This document shows, in pieces, positions 8,732-18,095 of a stretch of DNA of 64,000 nucleotides. This DNA comes from Fulvimarina manganoxydans (GTDB taxonomy: Bacteria; Pseudomonadota; Alphaproteobacteria; Rhizobiales; Rhizobiaceae). Position numbers and translations under genes: made by a program. Where the stretch lies: the NCBI RefSeq assembly GCF_900176465.1, contig NZ_FWXR01000001.1:62001-126000 (forward strand), given 5' to 3'. How positions within the stretch are numbered: position 1 is the stretch's first letter; each line of letters starts with the position of its first letter. Under the pieces are notes generated by a model, which saw only the letters and a program-made list of their open reading frames with translations, ran no database searches and was not told the origin of the DNA.

Positions 8732-9849
8732 TGGGATTTGCGCTCGAACCGAGACGGCAGGAAAGCCGGCTTGCTAACATCGCCGCGCCGGTCATCGCGG
8801 TGGCCGCGACGCTCATCGTCGGTGCGATCCTCTTCACCCTCTTAGGCCATGACGGCCTCGCGGCGGTCTGGCATATCTTCATCGCGCCGCTCTTCAATCC
8901 CTATCGTTGGCAGGATCTTCTGGTGAAGGCCGCGCCGCTCGCCATGATTGCGACCGGGCTTGCCATCGGCTTCAAGGCGAATGTCTGGAATATCGGCGGC
9001 GAGGGACAATACATTCTCGGCGGGCTGGCGGGCACCGGCGTCGCCTTGGCGACACTCGACATGTCCGGCGCCTGGATCCTTCCGGCGATGATCCTTGGCG
9101 GCATTTTCGGGGGCATGGCCTATGCGGCGATCCCGGCCTTTCTGAAGGTGAAGCTCGGCGTCAACGAGATCCTCTCCTCCTTGATGCTGAACTATGTCGC
9201 GATCCAGCTGCTCTATTATTTGATGCGCGGGCCGTGGAAGGACCCGATGGGGTTCAACTTCCCCCAGACGGCGATGTTTTCCGGCGATCAAACGCTGCCC
9301 TATGTGGTGCCGGGAACGCTCATCCATCTCGGCGTTCCAATCGCGGCCGCGCTGGCGCTGACGGCCTGGGGCGTCATGACCCGGACCGTTGCCGGGTTCC
9401 AGTTCCGCACGGTGGGCGCCGCCCCCAAAGCGGCGCGCTTCGGCGGCTTCTCTGCCTCCTCCACGGTCTGGCTGGCGCTTCTCATCGGCGGCGGCATGGC
9501 TGGGCTCGCCGGAATTCTGGAAGCGGCCGGACCCTTCGGACAGATGGTGCCGCAATTTCCGACCGGCTACGGCTATACGGCGATCATCGTCGCCTTTCTC
9601 GGCCGGCTCAATCCGCTTGGAATCCTCGTCGCGAGCCTGGTTCTGGCGCTCACCTATGTGGGGGGCGAGAGCGCTCAGACGGTGATCGGTCTGCCCTCGG
9701 CGGCGACGGGCGTCTTCCAGGCGCTCATGCTGTTTTTCCTTCTCGGCGTCGACATCCTGGTGCGCTATCGTCTGGTCCGGTTGGAGCCGGCGAAGAAGAC
9801 GGAGACGGCGGAGGTCTCGGCGCCGAAGACCGGAGTTGCCCGCGCATGA
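8728..9849 (+). CDS. BMP-family ABC importer, permease 1
   Basis: A 373-aa integral membrane permease of the BPD_transp_2 (ribose/nucleoside) family. Hydrophobic segments start at about residue 20 (IAAPVIAVAATLIVGAILF), and GFKANVWNIGGEGQYILGG is the family signature for nucleoside-type permeases. It ends with a charged cytoplasmic tail rich in Lys/Glu. ATG 8728 overlaps the ATPase stop (ATGA) and its own stop overlaps the next permease start (ATGA), so the three are translationally coupled. It should form the heterodimeric pore with permease 2. Confidence 0.88.
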   Translation: MMGFALEPRRQESRLANIAAPVIAVAATLIVGAILFTLLGHDGLAAVWHIFIAPLFNPYRWQDLLVKAAPLAMIATGLAIGFKANVWNIGGEGQYILGGLAGTGVALATLDMSGAWILPAMILGGIFGGMAYAAIPAFLKVKLGVNEILSSLMLNYVAIQLLYYLMRGPWKDPMGFNFPQTAMFSGDQTLPYVVPGTLIHLGVPIAAALALTAWGVMTRTVAGFQFRTVGAAPKAARFGGFSASSTVWLALLIGGGMAGLAGILEAAGPFGQMVPQFPTGYGYTAIIVAFLGRLNPLGILVASLVLALTYVGGESAQTVIGLPSAATGVFQALMLFFLLGVDILVRYRLVRLEPAKKTETAEVSAPKTGVARA

Positions 9850-10769
9850 ACATCGATCTCTTGGTGGCGATCCTCATGACGATCGCGGGAGCGGCGACGC
9901 CGCTTCTCATCGCCGCGCTCGGCGAGCTGGTGGTCGAAAAGTCCGGCGTTCTCAATCTCGGTGTCGAGGGCATGATGCTGATCGGCGCGGTGACGGGCTT
10001 TGCCATCGCCGTATCGACGGGCATCCCGGCCCTTGGCGCGCTCGGCGCGATGATTGCCGCCGCGCTCGCCTCGGCGATCTTCGCTTTCCTCACTTTGTCC
10101 CTGATGGCCAATCAGGTGGCGACGGGCCTTGCCCTGACGATCTTCGGCACCGGCGTCTCGGCGCTGATCGGCGCGCCTTTCGTCGGCATCACCACCTCGA
10201 CGCTCGGACCAATCTTTCCCGCCGCATTGGCGAATGATCCGATAGGCCGGCTCATTTTCGGCCATTCGCCGCTCGTCTATATCGGGCTCATCCTCACATT
10301 CGCGGTCTGGTGGTTCCTCAAGCACAGCAGGGCCGGGCTGATCCTGCGCGCCGTCGGCGAATCGGATTCGGCCGCCCATGCGATCGGGTATCCGGTCCTG
10401 AAGGTGCGCTATCTCGCCGTCCTGTTCGGTGGCGCGATGGCCGGGCTCGCCGGGTCCTATTATTCGCTGGTGCTCACCCCGATGTGGGCCGAGCGCCTGA
10501 CGGCGGGACGCGGCTGGATCGCGATCGCCCTTGTCGTCTTCGCGTCCTGGCGCCCCGGGCGGGTGCTTCTCGGCGCCTATCTCTTCGGCCTCGTCATCAC
10601 CATGGAGTTGCAGGCCAAGGCGGCCGGCTTCAACATGTTCGCGCCCGAATTCCTGGCAGCCCTTCCCTATCTCGCGACGATCGCAGTGCTCGCCGTCATC
10701 TCGGTCGCCAAGCGCGGCGGTGTCGCCGCGCCCGCCTGTCTCGGCAAGCCGTTTCGTGCGGCAGCCTGA
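9846..10769 (+). CDS. BMP-family ABC importer, permease 2
   Basis: The second pore subunit, 307 aa from ATG 9846. It carries the paired family signature ELVVEKSGVLNLGVEGMMLI, equivalent to the NupQ-type permeases, followed by repeated hydrophobic spans and a C-terminal VISVAKRGG tail. The start overlaps the permease 1 stop by 4 nt. After it comes a 139-bp gap before the binding-protein gene, where I see no gene. Confidence 0.88.
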   Translation: MNIDLLVAILMTIAGAATPLLIAALGELVVEKSGVLNLGVEGMMLIGAVTGFAIAVSTGIPALGALGAMIAAALASAIFAFLTLSLMANQVATGLALTIFGTGVSALIGAPFVGITTSTLGPIFPAALANDPIGRLIFGHSPLVYIGLILTFAVWWFLKHSRAGLILRAVGESDSAAHAIGYPVLKVRYLAVLFGGAMAGLAGSYYSLVLTPMWAERLTAGRGWIAIALVVFASWRPGRVLLGAYLFGLVITMELQAKAAGFNMFAPEFLAALPYLATIAVLAVISVAKRGGVAAPACLGKPFRAAA

Positions 10770-10908
10770 AGGTCCGGGCTGGAAGAATGGGTCTCGGTTC
10801 TATGCCTGTCGGCGGCGCTTCACGAAACGATCGAGAGCATCGAGCGATGCGGTCTCGTCGCCAGGTGCTTTCATCCATCAGATCATCCGAATGAAGAGGA
10901 GCTCTCCC

Positions 10909-12018
10909 ATGTTCGACATCACCAGACGCCGCCTTCTGTCGGCCAGCGCTGCCATCGCCTTCACGGCTGGTTCGGTCCTGCCGGCCGCCGCACAGAGCGG
11001 GACGAATGGCGAGGGCGTCGAGCCGCCGGTCAAGGCCGCCTTCGTCTATGTCGGCCCGGTCGGCGATTTCGGCTGGACCTATGCCCATGACCAGGCGCGC
11101 CAGTGCCTGGAAAAGAATCTCGGCGACAAGGTCGAGACGAGCTATGTGGAGAATGTCGCCGAGGGGCCGGACGCCGAGCGCGTGATCCGCCAGCTCGCCC
11201 AGGAAGGCAACGACATCGTCTTCACCACCTCGTTCGGCTTCATGAATCCGACCATCAAGGTCGCCAAGCAGTTTCCCGACGTGAAGTTCGAACATGCCAC
11301 CGGCTACACCACCGGCGGCAATGAGAATATGGGGCTTTACAACTCGAAGTTCTATCAGGGCCGCGCCGTTCTGGGCACGATCGCCGCAATGATGTCGAAG
11401 AGCGGTAAGGCCGGCTATATCGCTTCCTTCCCGATCCCCGAAGTCGTCATGGGCATCAACGCCTTCCAGCTCGCGGCCCAGAAGGTGAACCCGGACTTCG
11501 AGACCCAGGTCGTCTGGGTCAATTCCTGGTACGATCCCGCCAAGGAGGCCGACGCCACCAACGCGCTCCTGTCCCAGGGCGCCGACGTGATCACCCAGCA
11601 CACCGATTCCCCGGCGCCGCTCCAGGCCGCCGAAAAGGCTGGCGCCATCGCCTTCGGCCAGGCCTGGGACATGACGAGCTTCGCGCCGAACGCCCATATG
11701 ACCGCGATCGTCGACCAGTGGTGCCCCTATTACACCAAGCGCGTCCAGGCGCTGCTCGACGGCACCTGGGAAGCCGACAATGTCTGGCTCGGCATGGCCG
11801 AAGGCGAAGTCGAAATGGCACCCTTCAACGACAAGATGCCCGCTGAGGTGAAGGAAGCCGCCCAGAAGATCGTCGATGAGACGAAGGCCGGCGAATACGA
11901 GATCTTCACCGGCCCGATCAAGGACCAGTCCGGCGAGGTGAAGATCCCGGAGGGTGAGGTGATCCCCGAAGGCGACCTTCTGAAGATGGACTGGTATGTC
12001 GAAGGCGTGAAGAGCTAA
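10909..12018 (+). CDS. BMP-family periplasmic substrate-binding protein
   Basis: A 369-aa receptor for the importer encoded upstream. The signal peptide carries a twin-arginine-like TRRRLLSASAA and cleaves near LPAAAQ; there is no lipobox Cys, so it is a soluble periplasmic protein. The mature part has VGDFGWTYAHDQAR and ATGYTTGGNENMG, both typical of the Bmp/PnrA-like fold that binds purine nucleosides and related ligands. AAGAGGAG (10894-10901) sets ATG 10909 rather than the in-frame ATG 10891. It is last in the transporter operon, whereas binding proteins are more often first. A strong hairpin follows at 12029-12063. Confidence 0.9.
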   Translation: MFDITRRRLLSASAAIAFTAGSVLPAAAQSGTNGEGVEPPVKAAFVYVGPVGDFGWTYAHDQARQCLEKNLGDKVETSYVENVAEGPDAERVIRQLAQEGNDIVFTTSFGFMNPTIKVAKQFPDVKFEHATGYTTGGNENMGLYNSKFYQGRAVLGTIAAMMSKSGKAGYIASFPIPEVVMGINAFQLAAQKVNPDFETQVVWVNSWYDPAKEADATNALLSQGADVITQHTDSPAPLQAAEKAGAIAFGQAWDMTSFAPNAHMTAIVDQWCPYYTKRVQALLDGTWEADNVWLGMAEGEVEMAPFNDKMPAEVKEAAQKIVDETKAGEYEIFTGPIKDQSGEVKIPEGEVIPEGDLLKMDWYVEGVKS

Positions 12019-12028
12019 GACGAAGCTT

Positions 12029-12063
12029 AGCGTGGGGGCTCCGTCGACCGGAGCCCCTCGCTT
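12029..12063 (+). terminator. Hairpin after the BMP importer operon
   Basis: A perfect 9-bp stem, GGGGCTCCG-TCGAC-CGGAGCCCC (12035-12057), is extended by AGCG/CGCT with one bulged base. It begins 17 bases after the stop codon. It lacks a clear T-run, so it may be a weak terminator or an mRNA-stabilising 3' hairpin. The rest of the 272-bp gap to guaD shows no gene. Confidence 0.55.
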
Positions 12064-12290
12064 CTGGATCGTCCACGGCAACCGTCCATCGTCGTCATCC
12101 GACCGATCCCATTCGAGGGGTGAACTCTTACGCCGCCTAGGCTCTTGCGCTCCATGTCCCGAGCTGGAAAGCTTCGACCACATCGTCCACAATGGGTCTT
12201 GGATGGAACGGCAACCGTGGCGCATTCACGGGAACAGGCCGGGTCACTGTCACCTGAGATGGAACCGGAGACGCGTGAGATGCTGGCCTT

Positions 12291-13742
12291 TTGGCTGAAG
12301 GCGGGGGAGGGTGTTCGGTTAACGAGCGCCGCAAGGCATTGATCGAGGCCGTCAAGACGGCCGGGCGACATCTGGCTTTGCGCGGGCGTATCCTGTCCTT
12401 CGAAGCCGATCCGGCGAGGGAGGGGCGGGGCGCCCTGCGCTATCATTCGGATGGTCTGATCCTGATCCGCGACGGCATTATTCGGGCTGTCGGCCCGGCG
12501 GCGGAGCTGTCGAGCCTGCTCGATCCCGAAACGCCGGTCCGCAACCACCATCCGCATCTCATCCTGCCAGGCTTCATCGACCCGCATCTGCATCTGCCCC
12601 AGACCCAGGTGATCGCCTCCTATGGGGCCGAACTTCTGGAATGGCTGCAGAAATACACCTTCCCGGAAGAGAGCCGCTACGGCAATCCGCGCATCGCCTC
12701 GGATGCGTCTCGCTGGTTGCTCGATACGCTTGCCATGAACGGGACGACCACGGCGGCGGTCTATTGCACCAGCCATCCGGTCAGTCTCGACGCCTTCATG
12801 GGCGAGTCCGAGCGGCGCGGCTATCGCATGATCGCCGGCAAGGTGATGATGGATCGCGGCGCGCCGCAAGCGCTCCTCGATACACCCCAGCGGGCCTATG
12901 ACGAGACCAGGGAGGCCATCGCCCGCTGGCATGGAAAAGGCCGGCTCGAAGTCGCGATCACGCCGCGTTTCGCGCCGACCTCGACGGAAGCGCAATTGGA
13001 GGCGGCCGGCAGCCTGGCGGCGGACTATCCTGGCCTGCCGATCCAGACGCATCTGTCTGAAAACCAAGCCGAAATCGCCTATGTTGCCGAGCTCTTTCCC
13101 TGGAGCGCGGATTATACGGCCGTCTATGAGCGCTACGGCCTCGTGCGGGAGCGTGCGCTCTTCGGCCATTGCATCCATCTGAGCGAGCGCGAACGCGGCG
13201 CATTGGCCGAGGCCAAGGCGACGGCCGTCTTCTGTCCCACCTCGAACCTCTTTCTCGGTTCGGGCCTCTTCGACCGTGCGGGACTTCGGAAGGCCGGCAT
13301 CCCCATCGGGATCGCGAGCGATATCGGCGGCGGCACCAGCTATTCCATGCTGACGACGGCGGCCGAAGGCTACAAGGTGCTGGCTTTGAGAGGCGAGAGG
13401 CTACCGGCTCTCGAAGCCTTCCACATGATGACGCGCGGCAATGCCGAAGCGATGGGGCTCGGTGCCGTCATCGGCCAGATCGCGGAAGGCTTCGAGGCGG
13501 ATATCACCGTCCTCGACAGTCGCGCCACAGGACCGCTCTGCCGGCGCATGGACCGGGCCGAAACGCTGGAGGAAGAGCTCTTCGCCCTGATGATGCTCGG
13601 CGACGAGCGGTCGACGGTCGCCACCTATGTGGCGGGGCGGGCGATTTATCTCCGGCCTGAAACCGAACGGATCGGCACGGGTCTACAGGAGCATCCCTTC
13701 CGGCCCTCGAATGCTGGCGGGCTCGGAAGCGATCAGCAATAG
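12291..13742 (+). CDS. guaD: Guanine deaminase
   Basis: Converts guanine to xanthine and ammonia, feeding XdhAB. It is an amidohydrolase-fold metalloenzyme of up to 483 aa. The Zn site is built from the HxH in GFIDPHLHLPQ, H in QTHLSEN, H in GHCIHL and D in IASDIGGGTS; the PGFIDPHLHLPQ and SDIGGGTSYSM blocks are diagnostic for GuaD over other deaminases. The start is uncertain: there is no ATG after the in-frame stop at 12276, leaving TTG 12291 or TTG 12337. The conserved domain begins near LALRGRILSFEADP. Confidence 0.92.
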   Translation: MAEGGGGCSVNERRKALIEAVKTAGRHLALRGRILSFEADPAREGRGALRYHSDGLILIRDGIIRAVGPAAELSSLLDPETPVRNHHPHLILPGFIDPHLHLPQTQVIASYGAELLEWLQKYTFPEESRYGNPRIASDASRWLLDTLAMNGTTTAAVYCTSHPVSLDAFMGESERRGYRMIAGKVMMDRGAPQALLDTPQRAYDETREAIARWHGKGRLEVAITPRFAPTSTEAQLEAAGSLAADYPGLPIQTHLSENQAEIAYVAELFPWSADYTAVYERYGLVRERALFGHCIHLSERERGALAEAKATAVFCPTSNLFLGSGLFDRAGLRKAGIPIGIASDIGGGTSYSMLTTAAEGYKVLALRGERLPALEAFHMMTRGNAEAMGLGAVIGQIAEGFEADITVLDSRATGPLCRRMDRAETLEEELFALMMLGDERSTVATYVAGRAIYLRPETERIGTGLQEHPFRPSNAGGLGSDQQ

Positions 13743-13790
13743 GTCGCGAGCAGCGCCGATCGGACGAGCCGATCGACGCTCTTCGTGAGG

Positions 13791-13838
13791 GCATGATGTG
13801 ATCGGAAAAGTCATATGACTTTTCCGATCACATCATGC
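13791..13838. repeat. Perfect 48-bp palindrome between convergent genes
   Basis: Bases 13791-13814 (beginning GCATGATGTGATCGG) are the exact reverse complement of 13815-13838, with no spacer; the centre is CATATG. It lies 48 bp after guaD (+) and 28 bp before the end of the cytochrome gene (-), so it could serve as a bidirectional terminator when transcribed. Its GCATGAT...ATCATGC ends recall the intergenic palindromes common in Rhizobiales chromosomes (from memory, not tested). No second copy was noticed in the window. Confidence 0.85.
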
Positions 13839-13866
13839 AGCAAAACAAAGGTTAGAAGCGACGTCC

Positions 13867-14559
13867 TCACGGCGCCGGGCAGTGGGCGCCAGTCGCCGCC
13901 CAGGCCTTGTAGAGATCGCCGAAGGCTTCTTGCGTGCCAGGAACCGGCTCGCGGCCTTCGCCCGGGTTCCAGCCCCAGCCGACGAGGTCGTCTTCGGCCA
14001 TATGCTCGATCAACTCGGCCAGGGTCTTGCCGCCATTGCGGTCGGTGTCTTTGATCTGCTCGCAGATCTCGCCGAGCGAACGACCTTGCCACGCCATCTC
14101 GATCGGCGCCAAGTGCCAGTTGGGGTTGCCCGGGATCGACAGGATATCCTCGGTCTGGCCGACGACCTTGACGTTCTCCGGTCCATGGCAGGTGTTGCAC
14201 ATCAGGCCGGGCACGCCGAAATTGGCGTCCCCCCGCACGACCGGCGGTTGATGCGGCGTCATCGCCATGGTCTGAAGCGGGACATTGCCGGCCGGATGGC
14301 AGTTCACGCATCGCGGATGGAGGAGCACCTTGCCGGTCTCCTCGAAGATCGCGATCGAGCGTTCCGTCTCGTCCTCGATGGCGTCGAAGTCGGATACGGG
14401 TCGCAGCTGAACGGTTTCGGCCTTTTTCTGCACGACGGGTTGTGAGGGCTCGGGCGCGGCGGGTGCCCGGTCCTGGGACCAGCCGGCGACCGGCGCCGCC
14501 GAGAGAAGCGCGCAGGCCGAAGCAAGAAGGCAGAAACGGGTGAGGGTCGTCTTGGTCAA
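13867..14559 (-). CDS. Di-haem cytochrome c, electron-acceptor subunit of the IorAB-type hydroxylase
   Basis: Probable periplasmic cytochrome c that accepts electrons from the molybdenum hydroxylase encoded upstream. From TTG 14559 it is 230 aa with a signal peptide (TRFCLLASACALLSAAPVAG). Two haem-attachment motifs are visible, CVNCH and CNTCH, followed by HLAPIEMAWQGRSLGEICEQ and GWGWNPG. This block is characteristic of proteins often labelled isoquinoline 1-oxidoreductase subunit. The TTG is chosen because no ATG is suitably placed before the signal peptide. A nine-codon mini-ORF ending in a TGA that overlaps this TTG could couple initiation. It is 211 bp from iorB, same strand. Confidence 0.82.
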   Translation of the reverse strand: MTKTTLTRFCLLASACALLSAAPVAGWSQDRAPAAPEPSQPVVQKKAETVQLRPVSDFDAIEDETERSIAIFEETGKVLLHPRCVNCHPAGNVPLQTMAMTPHQPPVVRGDANFGVPGLMCNTCHGPENVKVVGQTEDILSIPGNPNWHLAPIEMAWQGRSLGEICEQIKDTDRNGGKTLAELIEHMAEDDLVGWGWNPGEGREPVPGTQEAFGDLYKAWAATGAHCPAP

Positions 14560-14770
14560 GGCGCGAGCTCGCTCATTCGCGTCATGGGATCGGCCGGCAC
14601 ACCGGCGAGGCTGTCGATGCCATGACGCTGACGGTAAGGGAGTGGGCGGATCGGCAATTCCCCGCCCAGACATATTTGTGAGGCATTGGTCGGCCGGTTC
14701 CGTGCCGGACCTGAACGTCCAACCCTTGAAAGGTTTTGGTCCGTACCGGCACGTCACCGACCGATCGAGA

Positions 14771-16936
14771 TCACACGCCGGCGGCCGACATGATCGGCAG
14801 CCGCGTCACCGGCTGACCGGTCAGGCGGCGCCAGGCATTGGCGACGGCCGGGCCGATCGGCGGCGTGCCCGGCTCGCCGACACCGGTCGGGGCCGCGCTC
14901 GATTCGATGATCGCCACCTCGACCTGCGGCATTTCGGAGATGCGCAGCGAGCGATAGTCGTGGAAATTCGACTGAACCACGCGTCCGCCGTCGCCAAGGG
15001 TCACCTCGTCATAGAGGATCGCACCAAGGCCGTAGCCGATGCCGCCTTCCATCTGCGCCCGGATGATGTTGGGATTGACGGCGACGCCGCAATCCACCGC
15101 GCACCAGACCTTATGGACCTTCGGACCGCCATCCTCGCCGATCGAGACTTCGGCGATTTCGGCCACATAGGTCGAGAAGCTCTTGTGGACGGCGACGCCG
15201 CGCCGGCGGCCATCGGGCAAGGGCGAGCCCCAATCGGCCATCTCCGCGACCTTTTCGAGCACGGCGCGTTCGCGCGCGTCGTCGGGCAGAAGCGCGAGCC
15301 GGCCTGAAACCGGGTCCTTGCCGGCCTTGTCGAGCAGCTGGTCGATGAAGGTCTCGACAGCAAAGCCGGTATGGGTGTGGCCGACCGAGCGCCACCACAG
15401 GATCGGCACGCCGAGCTTGGGCTGATGCGCCGTCACCCGCCGATTGGCGATCCGATAGGGCATGTCGGAGGCGCCCTCGACGCTGGTCGTGTCGAGCTCG
15501 TCCTTGTTCATGATCGACTGGCCGACGATCGACTGATCCCAGGCGACGATATTGCCCGCCCCGTCGATCGCGCCGCGCAGGGAGTGGACATAGATCGGAC
15601 GATAGAAGCCGCCGCGAATGTCGTCCTCACGCGTCCACATATGCTTGACCGGGCGGGTCATGCCGGAGGCTTTGAAGACCTCGGCGGCCTCGCGCATATA
15701 GGGCGAGCCGAATTGGGCGCGGCGCCCGAAGGAACCGCCGGCCAGCTGCGTGTTGACGCGCACATTGGCCGGATCGACGCCGCACACCTCGGCGATCGCC
15801 GCCTTGTCCTGGCCGGGGAACTGCGCGCCATTATAGCAGTCGATCGAGCCGTCGGCCTGACGCATCAGAACGGCATCGAGCGGCTCCATCGGCGCATGGG
15901 CGAGGAAGGGGAAGACAAGATCGACCGACAGCGTGGTGATGCCGTCGCCATTCATCGCGCCGTCCACATCGCCCTCATTGGCCGCTTCCAGCCCTTGGGC
16001 GCCGCCGATCATCTGGCGATATTCCTCGTAGATCTCCTCGCTCGAGCGGGTTTCCGCCGCATCGAGATTCCAGTCGATCTTCAGGGCCGCCCGGCCCTTG
16101 AGGGCGGCGAAGGTGTTTTCGGCATAGACGGCGACCCCTTGCGGGATCGTCTTAATGTCGACGACGCCCGGCACCTTGCGCGCCTCCGTCTCGTCGACGC
16201 TCGCAACCGTCGCGCCGAACCGGTCGGGATGAGCGACAACCGCGATCAGCATGTCGTCGGCCAGGACGTCGAGCGTGAAGACGGCCGTCCCGTCGACCTT
16301 CGACGGCGTATCGAGCCTCGGCCGGTCCTTCCCGATCAGGACAAAGTCCTTGGGGTCCTTGAGGGTCGGCTCCGATGGCGCATCCATCGTCGCGGCCTTG
16401 TCGGCCAGCGAGCCGAAATCGCTCGAATGGCCGGATGCCTGATGGCTGATCACACCCTTGGAGACGGTGATCTCCTCGGCGGGGACTCCCCATTCGTCGG
16501 CTGCGGCGGCGACCAGCATGGCGCGCGCGGTCGCGCCCGCCTTGCGCATCTGATCGTAGGAATTGGCGATCGCCGTCGAGCCGCCGGTGCCCTGCAGACC
16601 GAAGGCGAGATTCTTGTAGATTTCGTCATCGGCAGGCGCCGCCTCGACGCGCATCTGGCTCCAGTCGGCGTCGAGTTCCTCGGCGACCAGGGTGGTGAGG
16701 CCCGTATAGGGGCCCTGGCCGAATTCGATATGCTTCGACAGCACGGTGACCGACGAGTCGGGCGCGATCCGCACGAAGGCGTTGAACGCCTTGGCCTCAG
16801 GGTTCTGCACATCCGCCGGTTCGCCCTGGATGAGATTGGCGGCCATGCCGCGCCCGGCGAGGGTGACGCCGATGACGAGGCCTGCCCCTTGCAGAAAGGC
16901 GCGCCGGCTCGGACGCAGGATTTCGTGACGACCCAT
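14771..16936 (-). CDS. iorB: Molybdopterin hydroxylase large subunit, isoquinoline 1-oxidoreductase beta type
   Basis: Large subunit of an IorAB-like aldehyde or N-heterocycle oxidoreductase. It is 721 aa from ATG 16936, preceded by a GAGG three bases before the ATG. The N-terminus has a Tat signal ([21 protein letters not shown]), so it should be exported folded with its cofactor. Family motifs include [52 protein letters not shown] and the C-terminal [17 protein letters not shown] with the catalytic Glu. The small subunit gene lies 5 bp upstream and the cytochrome downstream. The substrate cannot be read from sequence, and the isoquinoline name is only the family label. Confidence 0.87.
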   Translation of the reverse strand: MGRHEILRPSRRAFLQGAGLVIGVTLAGRGMAANLIQGEPADVQNPEAKAFNAFVRIAPDSSVTVLSKHIEFGQGPYTGLTTLVAEELDADWSQMRVEAAPADDEIYKNLAFGLQGTGGSTAIANSYDQMRKAGATARAMLVAAAADEWGVPAEEITVSKGVISHQASGHSSDFGSLADKAATMDAPSEPTLKDPKDFVLIGKDRPRLDTPSKVDGTAVFTLDVLADDMLIAVVAHPDRFGATVASVDETEARKVPGVVDIKTIPQGVAVYAENTFAALKGRAALKIDWNLDAAETRSSEEIYEEYRQMIGGAQGLEAANEGDVDGAMNGDGITTLSVDLVFPFLAHAPMEPLDAVLMRQADGSIDCYNGAQFPGQDKAAIAEVCGVDPANVRVNTQLAGGSFGRRAQFGSPYMREAAEVFKASGMTRPVKHMWTREDDIRGGFYRPIYVHSLRGAIDGAGNIVAWDQSIVGQSIMNKDELDTTSVEGASDMPYRIANRRVTAHQPKLGVPILWWRSVGHTHTGFAVETFIDQLLDKAGKDPVSGRLALLPDDARERAVLEKVAEMADWGSPLPDGRRRGVAVHKSFSTYVAEIAEVSIGEDGGPKVHKVWCAVDCGVAVNPNIIRAQMEGGIGYGLGAILYDEVTLGDGGRVVQSNFHDYRSLRISEMPQVEVAIIESSAAPTGVGEPGTPPIGPAVANAWRRLTGQPVTRLPIMSAAGV

Positions 16937-16941
16937 AATCC

Positions 16942-17400
16942 TCAACCTTCCAGGCTCGAAGCCGCGTCGTGAATGGCCTGACGGATGCGCTGATAGGTGG
17001 CGCATCGACAGATATTGCCGGCCATGGCCGCGTCGATGTCGGCGTCGCTCGGCGCTGGATTCATCTGGAGAAGCGAGACCGCCGACATGATCTGGCCGCT
17101 CTGGCAATAGCCGCATTGCGGAACGTCGATTGCTGTCCAGGCGGTCTGCACAGCTTCGGCCTCGCGACCCGATACGGCCTCGATCGTCGTGACGCTCGAT
17201 CCTTCGAGATCGGCGATCGGCGTGATGCATGAGCGGCGGGTCATGCCGTCCACATGGACGGTACAGGCGCCGCATTGGGCGATGCCGCAGCCATATTTGG
17301 TACCGGTAAGACGCTCAGCGTCGCGAATGACCCAGAGAAGCGGCGTCTCCGGATCGCCGTCGAAGCGACGCTCCTCGCCATTGAGTGTGAATGAAACCAT
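16942..17400 (-). CDS. iorA: [2Fe-2S] small subunit, isoquinoline 1-oxidoreductase alpha type
   Basis: A 152-aa ferredoxin-like subunit that passes electrons from the IorB molybdenum centre. The plant-type cluster is in [16 protein letters not shown]; the second cluster has [11 protein letters not shown] and [15 protein letters not shown]. It has no export signal of its own and presumably travels with Tat-exported IorB. There is no FAD subunit, consistent with a cytochrome acceptor encoded downstream. It is first gene of the iorA-iorB-cytochrome set, with only 5 bp between iorA and iorB. Confidence 0.9.
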   Translation of the reverse strand: MVSFTLNGEERRFDGDPETPLLWVIRDAERLTGTKYGCGIAQCGACTVHVDGMTRRSCITPIADLEGSSVTTIEAVSGREAEAVQTAWTAIDVPQCGYCQSGQIMSAVSLLQMNPAPSDADIDAAMAGNICRCATYQRIRQAIHDAASSLEG

Positions 17401-17674
17401 GAAGCTGGTCCTCCCGAGCGAATGTCGGCTGTCGAGCCTCGGATAATCGGGCCCGATCAGTTTGGATGGCTTCTAGGGTAAAGATTTGTGGGGCAAGAGC
17501 AAGTGAGCCGGGCGAACCGTCGTGGGCGGGCCTTCGCGGTCCAAGTGCCTGTGCCGCAGGGGAGGAATCCCACGGGTCTTCCGGCCTTGCCTCGCTGGCG
17601 CCGGGTCAAATCGTTCCCCGACTGGAGGCAGGAAAGCATATCGAAAGCTGAAATATGAGCGAATGCTCAGAAAC
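17401..17674. other. Intergenic region upstream of iorA
   Basis: This is the part of the 322-bp gap between iorA and csbD that lies outside the csbD terminator. It must hold the iorA promoter on the - strand, but I could not pick one confidently. No convincing coding region or repeat is visible. Confidence 0.5.
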
Positions 17675-17704
17675 AAAAAGGGCCGCCCTTTTGGGGGCAG
17701 CCCT
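17675..17704 (-). terminator. Rho-independent terminator of csbD
   Basis: Read on the - strand there is a 9-bp stem, AGGGCTGCC / GGCGGCCCT (one G-T wobble), with an 8-nt loop, followed by a T-run ending in G. It starts 18 bases beyond the csbD stop. Confidence 0.85.
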
Positions 17705-17722
17705 ATCACCGAGCTTCAGAAA

Positions 17723-17905
17723 TCAGTGCGTCTGGTCGTGGACGGCGTCCTTGACTTTGCCGTAATTCTTCTGGGTCTTGCCTTCGGCCTGATCGACGCG
17801 GCCTTCGGCTTCAAGGTCATGATTGTTGGTCATCTTGCCAACGGCTTCCTTGACCGAGCCACCCAATTCCTTGGCTGCACCCTTGATCTCGTTTTTATCG
17901 ACCAT
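17723..17905 (-). CDS. CsbD-family stress-response protein
   Basis: A 60-aa hydrophilic protein, MVDKNEIKGAAKELGGSVKE through KVKDAVHDQTH, the full length of a CsbD domain. It carries the typical K-G-x-x-K-E-x-x-G spacing and an EAEGRVDQAEGK repeat unit. CsbD-like proteins are abundant under general stress, but their molecular role is not established. The start has a strong GGAGG (in GAAGGAGGCTAAAAGTC before the ATG). An EcfG-type promoter lies about 70 bp upstream and a terminator closes the unit, so it is a monocistronic stress gene. Confidence 0.92.
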   Translation of the reverse strand: MVDKNEIKGAAKELGGSVKEAVGKMTNNHDLEAEGRVDQAEGKTQKNYGKVKDAVHDQTH

Positions 17906-17972
17906 GACTTTTAGCCTCCTTCAAAATCCTGCATTCTATCTTCGCAGGACTTGTGATCTTGTTCGGGTACAA

Positions 17973-17997
17973 AACGGCATTCGTGGCGATTCGTTCC
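17973..17997 (-). promoter_or_regulatory. EcfG-type general stress response promoter of csbD
   Basis: On the - strand GGAAC (17997-17993) and CGTT (17976-17973) are separated by exactly 16 bp. This is the consensus of the alphaproteobacterial extracytoplasmic sigma factor EcfG (GGAAC-N16/17-CGTT). Transcription would begin near 17966, giving a leader of about 60 nt to csbD. This is a sequence match, not proof of use. Confidence 0.82.
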
Positions 17998-18095
17998 CGA
18001 CCAAGGAATGTCATTCATGGAATTTTCATACGCGTTTTCTCTGACCCATTGATCATCGTCGAGGCCAATGCCGGTGACGGACCGCGCCCGGCGCT

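Noticed and set aside
15371-16972. 533-codon open frame on the + strand
   Set aside because: Antisense of iorB; no recognisable motif.
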